A stretch of DNA of 48,453 nt, from IMG/VR virus record IMGVR_UViG_3300023178_000074, positions 1 to 48,453 of that record. One strand, written 5' to 3'. This stretch comes from a virus. A program made the position numbers and the translations under genes. Shown here one piece after another: positions 1-8,577 of this stretch; the first letter of the stretch is position 1, and each line of letters opens with the position of its first letter. The notes below the pieces were generated by a model, which saw only the letters and a list, made by a program, of their open reading frames with translations, did no database searches and had not been told where the DNA came from.

Positions 1-2
1 TT

Positions 3-779
3 GGATTAGATTTAGACGGACCTTCAACTTGTGACACTTGTGGAGGAATCCACGGTGACGAACCCTGCGGAGAAGCAGAAGGCGATGGTGACTGGGACAA
101 CTCCCCAGATGAGAAATATCAAGACGGTGACTTTTTGAGAAAGAATGTATCCGGTGGACCAAGCAACAAAAAATCAGACATTAGAGTAAAGGATCCTATG
201 GCAATGGAAAGTAAATTTAAGAAAGAACTTTGGAAAGCATTGAATGAAAAATACTTTACAGAAATTGATGGAAGAGATGAAGGTAGTAACAACTCTTATC
301 CAAAAGAAGGAAGTTGGTTAGACACTTTCTCAGGAAGAGATGATAGAACATACTTTATAGTTCCTAACGACGATGACTATATGGACATCCAAGATGATAG
401 TCGCTTTGCTGGTGATATTGAAGTTCCAAATGAGAACGAAGACATTATGGCTCTCCCAAACTCCAAATTCCGCAAACTCAAAAGAATGTACGGCAACAAA
501 GTATTGGATCTAGGCACCGACTATGACGAGGCTGTAGAACGAGAGAAACAAAAAGCACGTCGCAGACATTTAGCAGGCGTAAGCCGAACACGTGCAGGTG
601 GATCTGCAGGAAGAAGAACAGAAGGCGAGCAAGCAGCACGAGAAAAAGAACTCAAAGGTAAGCAGCACAATCTTCCTCCACATCTAAAGAAGAAGATTGA
701 GGACGCACCAGAGGATCAAATCAATAGTAGTCAATATGATGAAGAGATGGACGACATCCGCAAACTATCTGGGCTCTAA
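3..779 (+). CDS. Conserved phage protein, 5' partial
   Basis: The reading frame is open from the left edge, so the true start lies outside the window; the first in-window start-like codon is a TTG at 135, but coding clearly continues upstream of it with a CxxC element (CDTCGG) and a long acidic stretch. The product is hydrophilic, rich in Asp/Glu/Lys and without membrane segments. Its C-terminus reads DDIRKLSGL and is echoed by the end of the protein encoded after the terminase. It lies 12 bp before the large terminase, where T4-like phages can have the small terminase, but the size and composition give no positive support for that role. Function unknown; probably a virion or packaging-associated protein by position only. 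Confidence 0.75.
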   Translation, partial: GLDLDGPSTCDTCGGIHGDEPCGEAEGDGDWDNSPDEKYQDGDFLRKNVSGGPSNKKSDIRVKDPMAMESKFKKELWKALNEKYFTEIDGRDEGSNNSYPKEGSWLDTFSGRDDRTYFIVPNDDDYMDIQDDSRFAGDIEVPNENEDIMALPNSKFRKLKRMYGNKVLDLGTDYDEAVEREKQKARRRHLAGVSRTRAGGSAGRRTEGEQAAREKELKGKQHNLPPHLKKKIEDAPEDQINSSQYDEEMDDIRKLSGL

Positions 780-791
780 AAATATAGAACA

Positions 792-2372
792 ATGTCAAAA
801 TCTTTGGATGGGGTATTAACTAAAAAAGCTAACCAGCAAGAACAATACACCAATGAACAAATAGAAGAATTAATGAAGTGCATGGATCCTGAGGAAGGAT
901 ACTTGCACTTTTCCAAACACTACGCTTACATACAACATCCTGTCAAAGGTAAATTGTTATTTGATCCGTTTGACTATCAAGTCAGACTAATGGATACATA
1001 TCACAATCATCGCTTCAATGTGAATATGCTACCACGCCAGACAGGCAAAACAACCTGCGCGGCAATATATTTGATGTGGTACGCTATGTTTCATCCAGAT
1101 CAAACAATTCTAATCGCTGCTCACAAATACACAGGCGCTCAAGAGATTATGCAGAGAGTTCGCTATGTGTATGAATGTTGTCCAGATCATATTCGTGCAG
1201 GTGTAATCAGTTACAATAAAGGTAGCATTGAATTCGAAAACGGTAGCAGGATTGTAAGTGCAACCACTACAGGTAACACTGGTAGAGGTATGTCCATATC
1301 ACTGCTATACTGTGATGAGTTTGCGTTCGTTGCTCCAAACATAGCTGAAGAATTTTGGACTTCTATCTCTCCTACACTAGCAACTGGTGGGCGTGCCATT
1401 ATTACATCTACTCCAAACTCAGACGAAGATACATTTGCTACAATTTGGAAGCAAGCTGAACACAAGTTTGACGAGCACGGCAACGAACAAGATTTAGGTA
1501 TAAACGGATTTAAATCTTTTACCTGCCGCTGGGACGAGCATCCTGATAGAGATGAAAAATGGAAAGAGGCTGAACTAGGACGTATTGGTGAAGAGCGTTT
1601 TAGACGTGAATATGGCTGCGAGTTCTTAGTATATGATGAAACACTAATCAACTCTATACGTTTAGCTGAGATGGTAGGCAACAAAATTATAATGAACATG
1701 GGACAGATACGCTGGTATAGAAAAATAGATCCAGCGGCTACATATGTTGTAGCACTGGACCCGGCTATGGGAACTGGTGGTGACTATGCTGCTATACAAG
1801 TTGTAGAAGTTCCTACTTGGAAGCAGGTAGCAGAGTGGCGACATAACACTACTGCTATTCCTGGACAAATACGATTGCTAAAAGATTTGTGTATTCATAT
1901 TGCATCTAAATTAGACAATGTAAATTCATTATATTGGAGTGTAGAAAATAATTCCATTGGTGAGGCGGCACTTATTGTTATTAATGACTTAGGTGAAGAA
2001 CATATACCTGGATTATTTTTGAGCGAGCCTATCCGCAAAGGACATATGCGGAAGTATAGGAAAGGCTTCAACACTACACATAGCTCTAAACTCAATGCGT
2101 GTAGTAAAATGAAAACTATGATTGAGAACTACGAACTAGAAATAAATTCAGCAGCATTGATATCAGAACTGAAAAATTTTGTAGCTAACGGTGCATCTTA
2201 TAGTGCTAAGATGGAGGAAACAGATGACTTGGTTTCTGCCATGCTGCTGGCTATACGAATGATTGGCGTGTTACGAGATTGGGATCCTAGAATATATAAC
2301 TCTTTCAAGAGTTTGACGCAAGATGACGAATACGAACCACCAATGCCAATCTTTATATCTAATCATTATTGA
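792..2372 (+). CDS. terL: Terminase large subunit (gp17-like)
   Basis: DNA-packaging motor: an ATPase that translocates DNA into the prohead and a nuclease that cuts concatemers. Visible are Walker A PRQTGKTT (residues 81-88), Walker B LLYCDE (171-176) with the catalytic Glu, a coupling motif ITSTPN (205-210), and RNase-H-fold nuclease acidic residues D323 (ALDPAMGTGGD), E385 (SVENNS) and the DD pair at 478-479. The 526-residue length is a little below T4 gp17. It starts with ATG 12 bp after the previous gene and is followed almost directly by another conserved gene, so it sits in a late structural operon. Nothing looks broken. Confidence 0.97.
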   Translation: MSKSLDGVLTKKANQQEQYTNEQIEELMKCMDPEEGYLHFSKHYAYIQHPVKGKLLFDPFDYQVRLMDTYHNHRFNVNMLPRQTGKTTCAAIYLMWYAMFHPDQTILIAAHKYTGAQEIMQRVRYVYECCPDHIRAGVISYNKGSIEFENGSRIVSATTTGNTGRGMSISLLYCDEFAFVAPNIAEEFWTSISPTLATGGRAIITSTPNSDEDTFATIWKQAEHKFDEHGNEQDLGINGFKSFTCRWDEHPDRDEKWKEAELGRIGEERFRREYGCEFLVYDETLINSIRLAEMVGNKIIMNMGQIRWYRKIDPAATYVVALDPAMGTGGDYAAIQVVEVPTWKQVAEWRHNTTAIPGQIRLLKDLCIHIASKLDNVNSLYWSVENNSIGEAALIVINDLGEEHIPGLFLSEPIRKGHMRKYRKGFNTTHSSKLNACSKMKTMIENYELEINSAALISELKNFVANGASYSAKMEETDDLVSAMLLAIRMIGVLRDWDPRIYNSFKSLTQDDEYEPPMPIFISNHY

Positions 2373-2378
2373 TAAATA
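2371..2378 (+). promoter_or_regulatory. Late-type promoter box GATAAATA
   Basis: One mismatch from the T4 late consensus TATAAATA. Counting six bases beyond the box places transcription start on the A of ATG 2384, implying a leaderless mRNA. Confidence 0.45.
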
Positions 2379-2383
2379 AAATT

Positions 2384-3817
2384 ATGGATAAGAATATTGA
2401 CTTTATAGGCGAAGAGCTGTTTAATAAAATCCGCGGAAGATTTCCTGAGGTTACTATTGGTGACGAATCAGGAAATGTTACAAACAATCCTAAGGAAGGA
2501 CGCTACTTTGACTTTGAATTCAAACCAGGAACAGGATCAATAAATGTTGAACTGAGCCAAGAGGGTTTGAATGTAATGTACGCTGAAACTTTTCTAGAGG
2601 ACCAAACCTCTACTACAAAAAAAGGATGGTATTCTTTTCTAAAAGAATTACGACAGTTTGCTAGAAAAAGGCTAATGAACTTTGATGTGAGAAACATTAC
2701 AAAGAGCAACTTAGACAAACGCGATTATAAATTTATGTCATCACAACACTTTGGGGATCAAGCAATGACAGAATCAAAACTATACGGGACTGCTCGAGAT
2801 AGCTATCAAGATGTTGGAACATCACGTATCCACCTAGAGCACACCCGCAAGGTAAATCAAGATTTGATGAATTCAAGAACACAGAACATCAAAAACATTT
2901 ATATTGAAAATGCTGATGGAGAAAGATTTAAATATCCATATAAGCATTTGAACGGTGCACGAGCTATGGCACGGCATATGTCTGAAGGCGGGCATCCATT
3001 TGATGATTTTGGAAAACACATTACGGGACTATCTGAAGAGCTTGGTATTTTAGGTAAGTTTAAAACTTATGTAGGCAAATCTAAAGCAGTTACAGAGGGA
3101 ATGAAAAACTATCACGGACTTGTAAAAGAACGTATCCAGTCAATCAAACGAACACTAGAATCAATACAACGTGAGTATAGCTACAAGCACATTACATCAC
3201 AATTCGTAGCTGAGGAACTTACAGAAGTTCCTGAGGACATTTCTGTAAATTGGATTGATCAACTTACTGTAAAGCAATTTGATGAAGAGCTAAAAGAAGC
3301 ATTCCCTTACCTTTATCGTCTAGTAGCAGAGGCTCCTTTAGAGTCAATTGGTCCAGACGATTTAGTAAAAGAAGAACCAACAGAAAGAAATCGAGCAGCA
3401 AAAAAATCTTCATCCCCAGTAGAAAAATTTGAGGCTTGGGCACAACATAGAGTTGATAATGCAGTCCAACAAGAAAAATTACGAGATCTAAAAAAGCGTC
3501 ATCATCACAAAGGTAGCAAGTTCAATCCTATCGACGATGAGATAGTGGATCATAGAGAAGAAAAGAAAATCCCCGTAACCGAATTTATTTTAGGTTACTA
3601 TGATAAGGAAACAGGACAGTTTCCTAAAGGCGAAACAGCAGTATTGACAGCCGTAGAAAAAGACTATGGCCCAAAATACGTTGAAGGAGCTAATAAGTTT
3701 ATTAGAGCAATAAACGAAAAGTTCAAAGAATATCACACAAGATCACGTGGAGAGTTTGTACAAGATTCTGCAGGTGGATTGAATGATATTATTAGGTTGA
3801 GTGGAATAGGGGCTTGA
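2384..3817 (+). CDS. Conserved T4-like marine phage protein, probable virion-related
   Basis: A 477-residue protein read from ATG 2384; the frame is also open to a TTG at 2369, but the ATG sits exactly at the predicted start point of a late promoter (GATAAATA, 2371-2378), so I prefer it. It is hydrophilic, with a charged middle (long helices around residues 200-270) and no membrane segment. I recall similar proteins in T4-like cyanophages, always of unknown function. The last residues NDIIRLSGIGA resemble the end of the protein encoded before the terminase. Its position after terL suggests a late virion or assembly role; that is inference. Confidence 0.8.
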   Translation: MDKNIDFIGEELFNKIRGRFPEVTIGDESGNVTNNPKEGRYFDFEFKPGTGSINVELSQEGLNVMYAETFLEDQTSTTKKGWYSFLKELRQFARKRLMNFDVRNITKSNLDKRDYKFMSSQHFGDQAMTESKLYGTARDSYQDVGTSRIHLEHTRKVNQDLMNSRTQNIKNIYIENADGERFKYPYKHLNGARAMARHMSEGGHPFDDFGKHITGLSEELGILGKFKTYVGKSKAVTEGMKNYHGLVKERIQSIKRTLESIQREYSYKHITSQFVAEELTEVPEDISVNWIDQLTVKQFDEELKEAFPYLYRLVAEAPLESIGPDDLVKEEPTERNRAAKKSSSPVEKFEAWAQHRVDNAVQQEKLRDLKKRHHHKGSKFNPIDDEIVDHREEKKIPVTEFILGYYDKETGQFPKGETAVLTAVEKDYGPKYVEGANKFIRAINEKFKEYHTRSRGEFVQDSAGGLNDIIRLSGIGA

Positions 3818-3834
3818 AAGGGTTAGCTCAATTG

Positions 3835-4119
3835 ATGCGTGTCATCATTATAACGATTGTATTGATACTTTTATCTGCTTGTACCGAGGAAGCCAGAAAC
3901 AAACTCTTTCGTTCTGCTGATAATGTTATAGGGCAAGACTATCGTGTCTCATATATAGATGAGGGAAAGGTAGTTAAGACATGGACCATTAAAGATGGCA
4001 AAATAACATCAGGACAAAAAGAGAATGGAATACCAACAGGCTACTATTATTTTTGGAGTGAGGAAGTAGGTTATGTTCAGACTCCAGTTGATAGAACTAT
4101 AGTTGAGGAAATAAAGTAG
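3835..4119 (+). CDS. Small lipoprotein
   Basis: About 94 residues from ATG 3835; a TTG at 3814 in the same frame overlaps the previous gene, but the ATG gives a compact lipoprotein signal (MRVIIIT then a hydrophobic run) ending in the lipobox LLSAC. The mature part has a beta-rich pattern with a repeated 'KDGKI..GQKENGIPTGYYYF' flavour, like output/MORN-type strands. It leads a run of three exported products (3835-4889) between virion and replication genes. Function unknown; possibly a periplasmic moron acting on the infected cell surface. Confidence 0.75.
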   Translation: MRVIIITIVLILLSACTEEARNKLFRSADNVIGQDYRVSYIDEGKVVKTWTIKDGKITSGQKENGIPTGYYYFWSEEVGYVQTPVDRTIVEEIK

Positions 4120-4130
4120 AGGAGTACTGA

Positions 4131-4613
4131 ATGAAATACATTAGCGGGCTTTTAGTAGCACTGGTAATGTCTGTTATAATGACAAGCACAGCATCAGCTG
4201 AAATTCACGACAATGGCTATGTAGGTAATGGAAGAATCTTCCATGACATCAAAAGGCCTATTATGCGAGGTGGTGTAGAATATCCTGTTTTTTATACATC
4301 TCGAGATGACGTCTATGCATTCTCATTTGATTATGTCGTAGCTGAAATGAAAAATATTTACTACGATAGACAAATAGCACAACGGCATGGCGTTAGATTT
4401 ACAACCTATCCTGATCTTGATATTACTCTGTTCATTGCTGACAGTCCAATGGAAGTAATGGAGTTATACGAAAAGTTAAAGGATGAGCCAATGATATCTT
4501 ATCATGAATTGGCTTTGTTTGAGGCACACCCCGATATGAAAATGGGAGTGGTTGAACTTACTGACATGGAATCACCTATTGGCAACAATATGCTGTGGTT
4601 CACTGTTTGGTAA
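4131..4613 (+). CDS. Exported periplasmic protein of unknown function
   Basis: 160 residues with a clean Sec signal peptide: positive start, hydrophobic core, and an ASA|E cleavage site near residue 23. No lipobox Cys. GAGGAG precedes the ATG at normal spacing. The mature domain is mixed alpha/beta with no motif I recognise. It sits 11 bp after one lipoprotein gene and 27 bp before another, so the three are probably co-expressed and act outside the cytoplasm. Confidence 0.8.
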   Translation: MKYISGLLVALVMSVIMTSTASAEIHDNGYVGNGRIFHDIKRPIMRGGVEYPVFYTSRDDVYAFSFDYVVAEMKNIYYDRQIAQRHGVRFTTYPDLDITLFIADSPMEVMELYEKLKDEPMISYHELALFEAHPDMKMGVVELTDMESPIGNNMLWFTVW

Positions 4614-4619
4614 TAAATA
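4612..4619 (+). promoter_or_regulatory. Late-type promoter box AATAAATA
   Basis: One mismatch from TATAAATA, located between 4613 and the next gene; the predicted start would leave a leader of about 16 nt containing the AGGAG site of the His-rich lipoprotein gene. Confidence 0.4.
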
Positions 4620-4640
4620 AAATATAATTTAGGAGAAACA

Positions 4641-4889
4641 ATGAAATTATTTTTGGCATTGAGCGCAGTGGCACTCATCGCAGTAGGCTGTACAGCACCT
4701 CAACCTGCAGTTGAAGGACCTTACTTCATGCAGCACGACGATCACGATAAGATTTGCTACACCCGTGGCACAGATGTTATTTGTGACTACCACGAGCATA
4801 ACAAACCAGAGGCACCAGCACCTCATCATCACCAATCAGTGAAGAAGCACGATCAATACCATGATCACAATCATTCCCACGAAGGATGA
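4641..4889 (+). CDS. His-rich small lipoprotein
   Basis: 82 residues with AGGAG before the ATG, a short signal and a lipobox (AVGC, Cys at residue 17). The mature part contains a CYTRGTDVICDY segment with two Cys and a C-terminal tail crowded with His and Asp (HHHQ, HDQYHDHNHSHEG). Such a tail would bind divalent metal ions; whether it buffers metal, or is only a soluble linker, cannot be told. The gene end overlaps the next start by 29 bp. Confidence 0.8.
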   Translation: MKLFLALSAVALIAVGCTAPQPAVEGPYFMQHDDHDKICYTRGTDVICDYHEHNKPEAPAPHHHQSVKKHDQYHDHNHSHEG

Positions 4890-5673
4890 TACAAGGGAAA
4901 AAGTTTGGATCTTTGGAGATAGCTTTGGAGATCCATGCTTTTCCCACATACCATATACATATACCTACCAACTTAACCATCAGTATCAAGTAAGAAATTA
5001 CTGTCTTAGTGGATCATCACCCATAAGGATGCTGAATGAACTTTTTAAGAAAATTATAAAACATAAACGAAAACTTGAACAGCTAAAAGATATAAATTTA
5101 ATTTTTTTATTATCTTATGCTCATAGATTTGATTTTAAGCCATTTGAGGCTAGTGAAGCTAGTAATTTTGCACATATGTTTTATAGAACTAGAGAGGAAT
5201 CTATAATTGAAATTAAAGACGCAGAGAAATATTTACCTTGGTATAAATGGGCTAAGATATATGCTCGGCATCATCGAATTCCTTATAATGTTGATGAAAT
5301 AGATGAAATTCGAAACTTACAAACATTAATTGCTCAAGGAAAATTATTTAAAAAGGTTCTTGTTATACAAGTTCCACAACTGCCACTAAATGAGTCTTCT
5401 AGTTATACAGACATGTTTTTAAAAGCAAATAATGAACATATATTTGATAATGTGAGCGTCAATCAAGGACCTGGTCTGGAGACTTATATGAATATGCCAT
5501 ATACTGATTCACTCTTCGTCACTCATGAGATAAATCTCTCCCCCAATCATCTGTCAGAAACAAATCATCATCTTTTTTATAATGCGCTGTCATTATGGAT
5601 AAATAAAACTGAAGCTAGTTCATTTAGCACAACGGTTCTAAAGCAAGAAATATTTCCTCTTGACTTTAGATAA
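4861..5673 (+). CDS. SGNH/GDSL-like protein
   Basis: 270 residues. The N-terminus has VWIFGDSFGDP (GDS at residues 19-21), the nucleophile block of SGNH hydrolases, after a short beta strand. Near the C-terminus is SPNHLSETNHH, which resembles the final catalytic block but lacks the usual Asp at the DxxH position, so activity is uncertain. The base composition is more AT-rich than its neighbours, suggesting recent acquisition. A second SGNH-like protein is encoded at 31509. In glycan contexts such proteins de-acetylate or acetylate sugars; the substrate here is unknown. Confidence 0.65.
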   Translation: MITIIPTKDDTREKVWIFGDSFGDPCFSHIPYTYTYQLNHQYQVRNYCLSGSSPIRMLNELFKKIIKHKRKLEQLKDINLIFLLSYAHRFDFKPFEASEASNFAHMFYRTREESIIEIKDAEKYLPWYKWAKIYARHHRIPYNVDEIDEIRNLQTLIAQGKLFKKVLVIQVPQLPLNESSSYTDMFLKANNEHIFDNVSVNQGPGLETYMNMPYTDSLFVTHEINLSPNHLSETNHHLFYNALSLWINKTEASSFSTTVLKQEIFPLDFR

Positions 5674-5755
5674 AATATAGTATATACTAAGAAGTATATG
5701 CTACTTTTAACTCAACTTAGGCATATTTAACAGGCTATTATTATAGGAGAATATT

Positions 5756-6739
5756 ATGGCATCTTTAGCAGAAATCCGAGCAAAACTCAAAGAACAAGAA
5801 TCCAAATCAACAGGACAAGGTGGCGGCGATAACGCAATTTATCCCTTCTGGAATATTTCAGAAGGAACGACTGCGGTATTGAGATTTCTACCTGACGCAG
5901 ATACAAACAACACTTTCTTTTGGCGAGAACGTTTGATGATTAAACTACCTTTTGAAGGTGGCATCAAAGGACAAACGGACTCTAAGCCAGTACAGGTACA
6001 GATTCCTTGTATGGAAATGTACGGAGAGTCTTGCCCTATCTTGAACGAAGTTCGTGCTTGGTTCAAGTCTCCGGAGATGGAGTCAATGGGGCGTAAGTAT
6101 TGGAAGAAGCGTTCTTATTTGTTTCAAGGATTTGTAGTAGAAGATCCAATGAACGAAGAATCGAAACCTGAGAATCTTATTCGTCGTTTTATACTTGGTC
6201 CACAAATCTTTACCCTAGTCAAGGATGCTCTTATGGATCCAGACATGGAAGAGATGCCAACTGATTACACATCAGGCTTGGACTTTAGACTGAAGAAGAC
6301 TTCCAAAGGTGGATACGCTGATTACTCAACATCCAGCTGGGCACGACGAACACGCCCACTAGGCGATGCTGAAATGCAGGCTGTGAATAACAACGGCTTG
6401 TTCAATCTGAATGACTTCCTTCCAAAGAAGCCAACAGATGTAGAATTGAAGATTATGCAGGAAATGTTTGAGGCATCTGTCGATGGCGAGGCATATGACG
6501 AAGAGAAGTGGGGTAGCTACTTCCGCCCTGCTGGGTTGGCAGCTAAGACTGGTGATCCACAATCCGCTCCTGCTCCCGCACCTGCTCCAAAGGTAGAAGC
6601 TAAGGTAGAAAAGGTAGAAGACGACGATCTACCATTTGAGCCAGACGAGCCCAAAGCGGCAGCCGATGCTGCTAAAGGTGGAGCTGATGCTAATGACATT
6701 TTAGCAATGATCCGTAACAGACAAAAGTCTGAAGATTAA
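5756..6739 (+). CDS. gp32: Single-stranded DNA-binding protein (gp32-like)
   Basis: Coats ssDNA during replication, recombination and repair. The 327-residue protein has the T4 gp32 layout: a basic N-terminal self-association segment, an OB-fold core, and an acidic C-terminal tail (VEDDDLPFEPDE) after a Pro/Ala-rich linker. In the zinc region only two Cys are evident (C85 and C93, in IPCMEMYGESC), fewer than in T4 gp32, so zinc binding may be lost. GGAG sits before the ATG. The 80-bp AT-rich intergenic region upstream should carry its promoter and perhaps an autoregulatory site. A tRNA and uvsX follow. Confidence 0.95.
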   Translation: MASLAEIRAKLKEQESKSTGQGGGDNAIYPFWNISEGTTAVLRFLPDADTNNTFFWRERLMIKLPFEGGIKGQTDSKPVQVQIPCMEMYGESCPILNEVRAWFKSPEMESMGRKYWKKRSYLFQGFVVEDPMNEESKPENLIRRFILGPQIFTLVKDALMDPDMEEMPTDYTSGLDFRLKKTSKGGYADYSTSSWARRTRPLGDAEMQAVNNNGLFNLNDFLPKKPTDVELKIMQEMFEASVDGEAYDEEKWGSYFRPAGLAAKTGDPQSAPAPAPAPKVEAKVEKVEDDDLPFEPDEPKAAADAAKGGADANDILAMIRNRQKSED

Positions 6740-6748
6740 TATATTGGC

Positions 6749-6822
6749 GCCCCGTTAGTTAAATGGTATAACAGTAGATTTGTAATCTTCCGTTACTAGT
6801 TCGATTCTAGTACGGGGCTCCA
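6749..6822 (+). tRNA. tRNA-Thr (anticodon TGT), CCA encoded
   Basis: Acceptor arm GCCCCGT pairs with ACGGGGC, followed by discriminator T and encoded CCA. The anticodon loop is TTTGTAA, giving anticodon TGT (reads ACA). The anticodon stem has one T-T mismatch (4 of 5 pairs). The T-loop TTCGATT is canonical. It lies between gp32 and uvsX and presumably supplements host decoding of ACA codons in the AT-rich phage genome. Confidence 0.93.
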
Positions 6823-6843
6823 CCTCACCCTTTAAGGAATTTA

Positions 6844-7911
6844 ATGGCAAAGGCTTTTGACCCATCAAAGTTTCGCAAAGAACTGACTAAATCTATCTCA
6901 GGTATGAGTACAGGATTTAATGATCCTACTGATTGGGTTAGTACAGGAAACTACGCACTAAATTATTTGATATCCGGCGACTTCTATAAAGGAATACCTC
7001 TAGGTAAAGTGAGCGTATTTGCAGGAGAGTCAGGCGCTGGTAAAAGTTATATTTGTGCTGGCAATATTGTAAAAGCCGCACAGGAACAAGATATCTTCGT
7101 TGTGCTAGTAGATAGTGAGAACGCACTAGACGAAGAATGGCTACGCAATCTAAATGTAGATACATCCGAAAGCAAACTGCTAAAACTCAATATGAGTATG
7201 ATTGATGATGTAGCTAAAACAATCTCTGTCTTTATGGATGACTTCAAAAAGCTAGACGGAGAAGACAAACCCAAAGTATTATTTGTTATTGACTCACTAG
7301 GTATGTTGCTAACTCCAACAGATGTTGATCAGTTTGGCAAAGGCGATCTAAAAGGTGATATGGGTAGGAAACCTAAAGCACTAACAGCCCTAGTAAGAAA
7401 TTGTGTCAATATGTTTGGTAGCCATAACGTAGGACTTGTAGCAACTAATCATACATATGCATCTCAGGATATGTTTGATCCGGATGATAAAATTTCAGGC
7501 GGACAAGGATTTATTTACGCCTCTTCTATTGTAGTAGCGATGAAAAAGCTAAAGCTAAAAGAAGATGAGGATGGAAATAAAACCTCAAATGTAAATGGCA
7601 TTCGTGCTGCTTGTAAAGTTATGAAAACACGATATGCTAAACCGTTTGAAGGAGTACAAGTTAAGATTCCGTATGAGACAGGAATGGATCCGTATAGTGG
7701 ATTAGTGGATCTATTTGAGAAGAAAGGATTGCTTGTAAAGGATGGCAACAGACTACGTTACACAGACTCTGCAGGAGTAGAGCATAAAGAGTATCGCAAG
7801 GCATGGACTGGTGAGCGACTAGACATGATTATAAATGATCTACCCAATCGTCCTCTTGAGCTAAATATACCATATGTTGAAACTCAAGAGGAGATAACAC
7901 AAGATGAATGA
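6844..7911 (+). CDS. uvsX: RecA-like recombinase UvsX
   Basis: Strand-exchange ATPase of T4-type recombination-dependent replication. The 355-residue protein carries Walker A GESGAGKS (61-68), a Walker B-type strand LFVIDSLG (from 146), and a segment GLVATNHTYASQ typical of the RecA/UvsX L2 neighbourhood. AAGGA precedes the ATG. It overlaps the next small gene by 8 bp and is followed closely by UvsY, its loading factor; the two genes work together with gp32 upstream. Confidence 0.96.
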   Translation: MAKAFDPSKFRKELTKSISGMSTGFNDPTDWVSTGNYALNYLISGDFYKGIPLGKVSVFAGESGAGKSYICAGNIVKAAQEQDIFVVLVDSENALDEEWLRNLNVDTSESKLLKLNMSMIDDVAKTISVFMDDFKKLDGEDKPKVLFVIDSLGMLLTPTDVDQFGKGDLKGDMGRKPKALTALVRNCVNMFGSHNVGLVATNHTYASQDMFDPDDKISGGQGFIYASSIVVAMKKLKLKEDEDGNKTSNVNGIRAACKVMKTRYAKPFEGVQVKIPYETGMDPYSGLVDLFEKKGLLVKDGNRLRYTDSAGVEHKEYRKAWTGERLDMIINDLPNRPLELNIPYVETQEEITQDE

Positions 7912-8116
7912 ACAGCTCATTGTTGATACATGGACTTTATTCAAAGATCATTTAGATAAAAAGAATCTACCTGCTGTAGCAGAACAGTTTGTTGAACTAT
8001 GTGCTGACTACGGGGTAGATGATCCAACGTTAAAAACTGTATTAGGCAACTGTCCTTATTTGGATCACGCAATTGCTTACTACTTGGACGAACCTGACCT
8101 CGAATACGATGAGTAA
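7904..8116 (+). CDS. Small conserved protein between uvsX and uvsY
   Basis: 70 acidic residues, helical, no motif of known function. It overlaps the end of uvsX by 8 bp and precedes uvsY by 2 bp, so translation is coupled. I recall a similar small ORF (containing 'VDTWTLFK' and 'AIAYYLD') in T4-like cyanophages, function unknown. Confidence 0.8.
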   Translation: MNEQLIVDTWTLFKDHLDKKNLPAVAEQFVELCADYGVDDPTLKTVLGNCPYLDHAIAYYLDEPDLEYDE

Positions 8117-8118
8117 AT

Positions 8119-8577
8119 ATGGCAGGATGGTACTCTAGTGTTACTAGAGACGTAAACTCTATACCTAATGCTATTCAACACTTTGAATCAGAACTAGCAC
8201 AAGCTCGTATGGAGTGTAAGCTGAGAGGCTCACTTGAAAAAGCTAGTTCTGAACTTCCAGGTATAGTTGAGCATAGGTTCAATCAGTTACAAGAGATTGA
8301 GGCTATTCTCAACTACCTAAACATAGAACTTCGCAAACTAAGATCCTCATTCTTTAAAAAATATTTAGAAAATTATCAGCGAGCACTGTCTAGTAGAGAT
8401 GTAGAAAAATATGTAGATGGTGAACCTGATGTTGTTGATTTTGAACATATCATAAATGAGTTTGCACTGCTTCGTAATAAATGGCTAGGCGTTATGAAAG
8501 GCTTAGATCAGAAGCAATGGCAAATTACTAACATTACTAAACTAAGAGTAGCAGGTATGGAGGACGCAACATTATGA
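8119..8577 (+). CDS. uvsY: UvsY recombination mediator
   Basis: Helps UvsX displace gp32 from ssDNA. The 152-residue helical protein has the conserved central block of marine UvsY proteins (RSSFFKKYLENY, SSRDVEKYVDG) and the KGLDQKQWQI segment near the end. Length is close to T4 UvsY (137). It directly follows uvsX and the 70-residue protein and overlaps the next gene by the ATGA type. Confidence 0.85.
   Translation: MAGWYSSVTRDVNSIPNAIQHFESELAQARMECKLRGSLEKASSELPGIVEHRFNQLQEIEAILNYLNIELRKLRSSFFKKYLENYQRALSSRDVEKYVDGEPDVVDFEHIINEFALLRNKWLGVMKGLDQKQWQITNITKLRVAGMEDATL

Noticed and set aside
5598-5605. GATAAATA late promoter for gp32
   Set aside because: It is inside the SGNH-like coding region, about 150 bp before gp32, and AT-rich coding sequence gives such boxes by chance.
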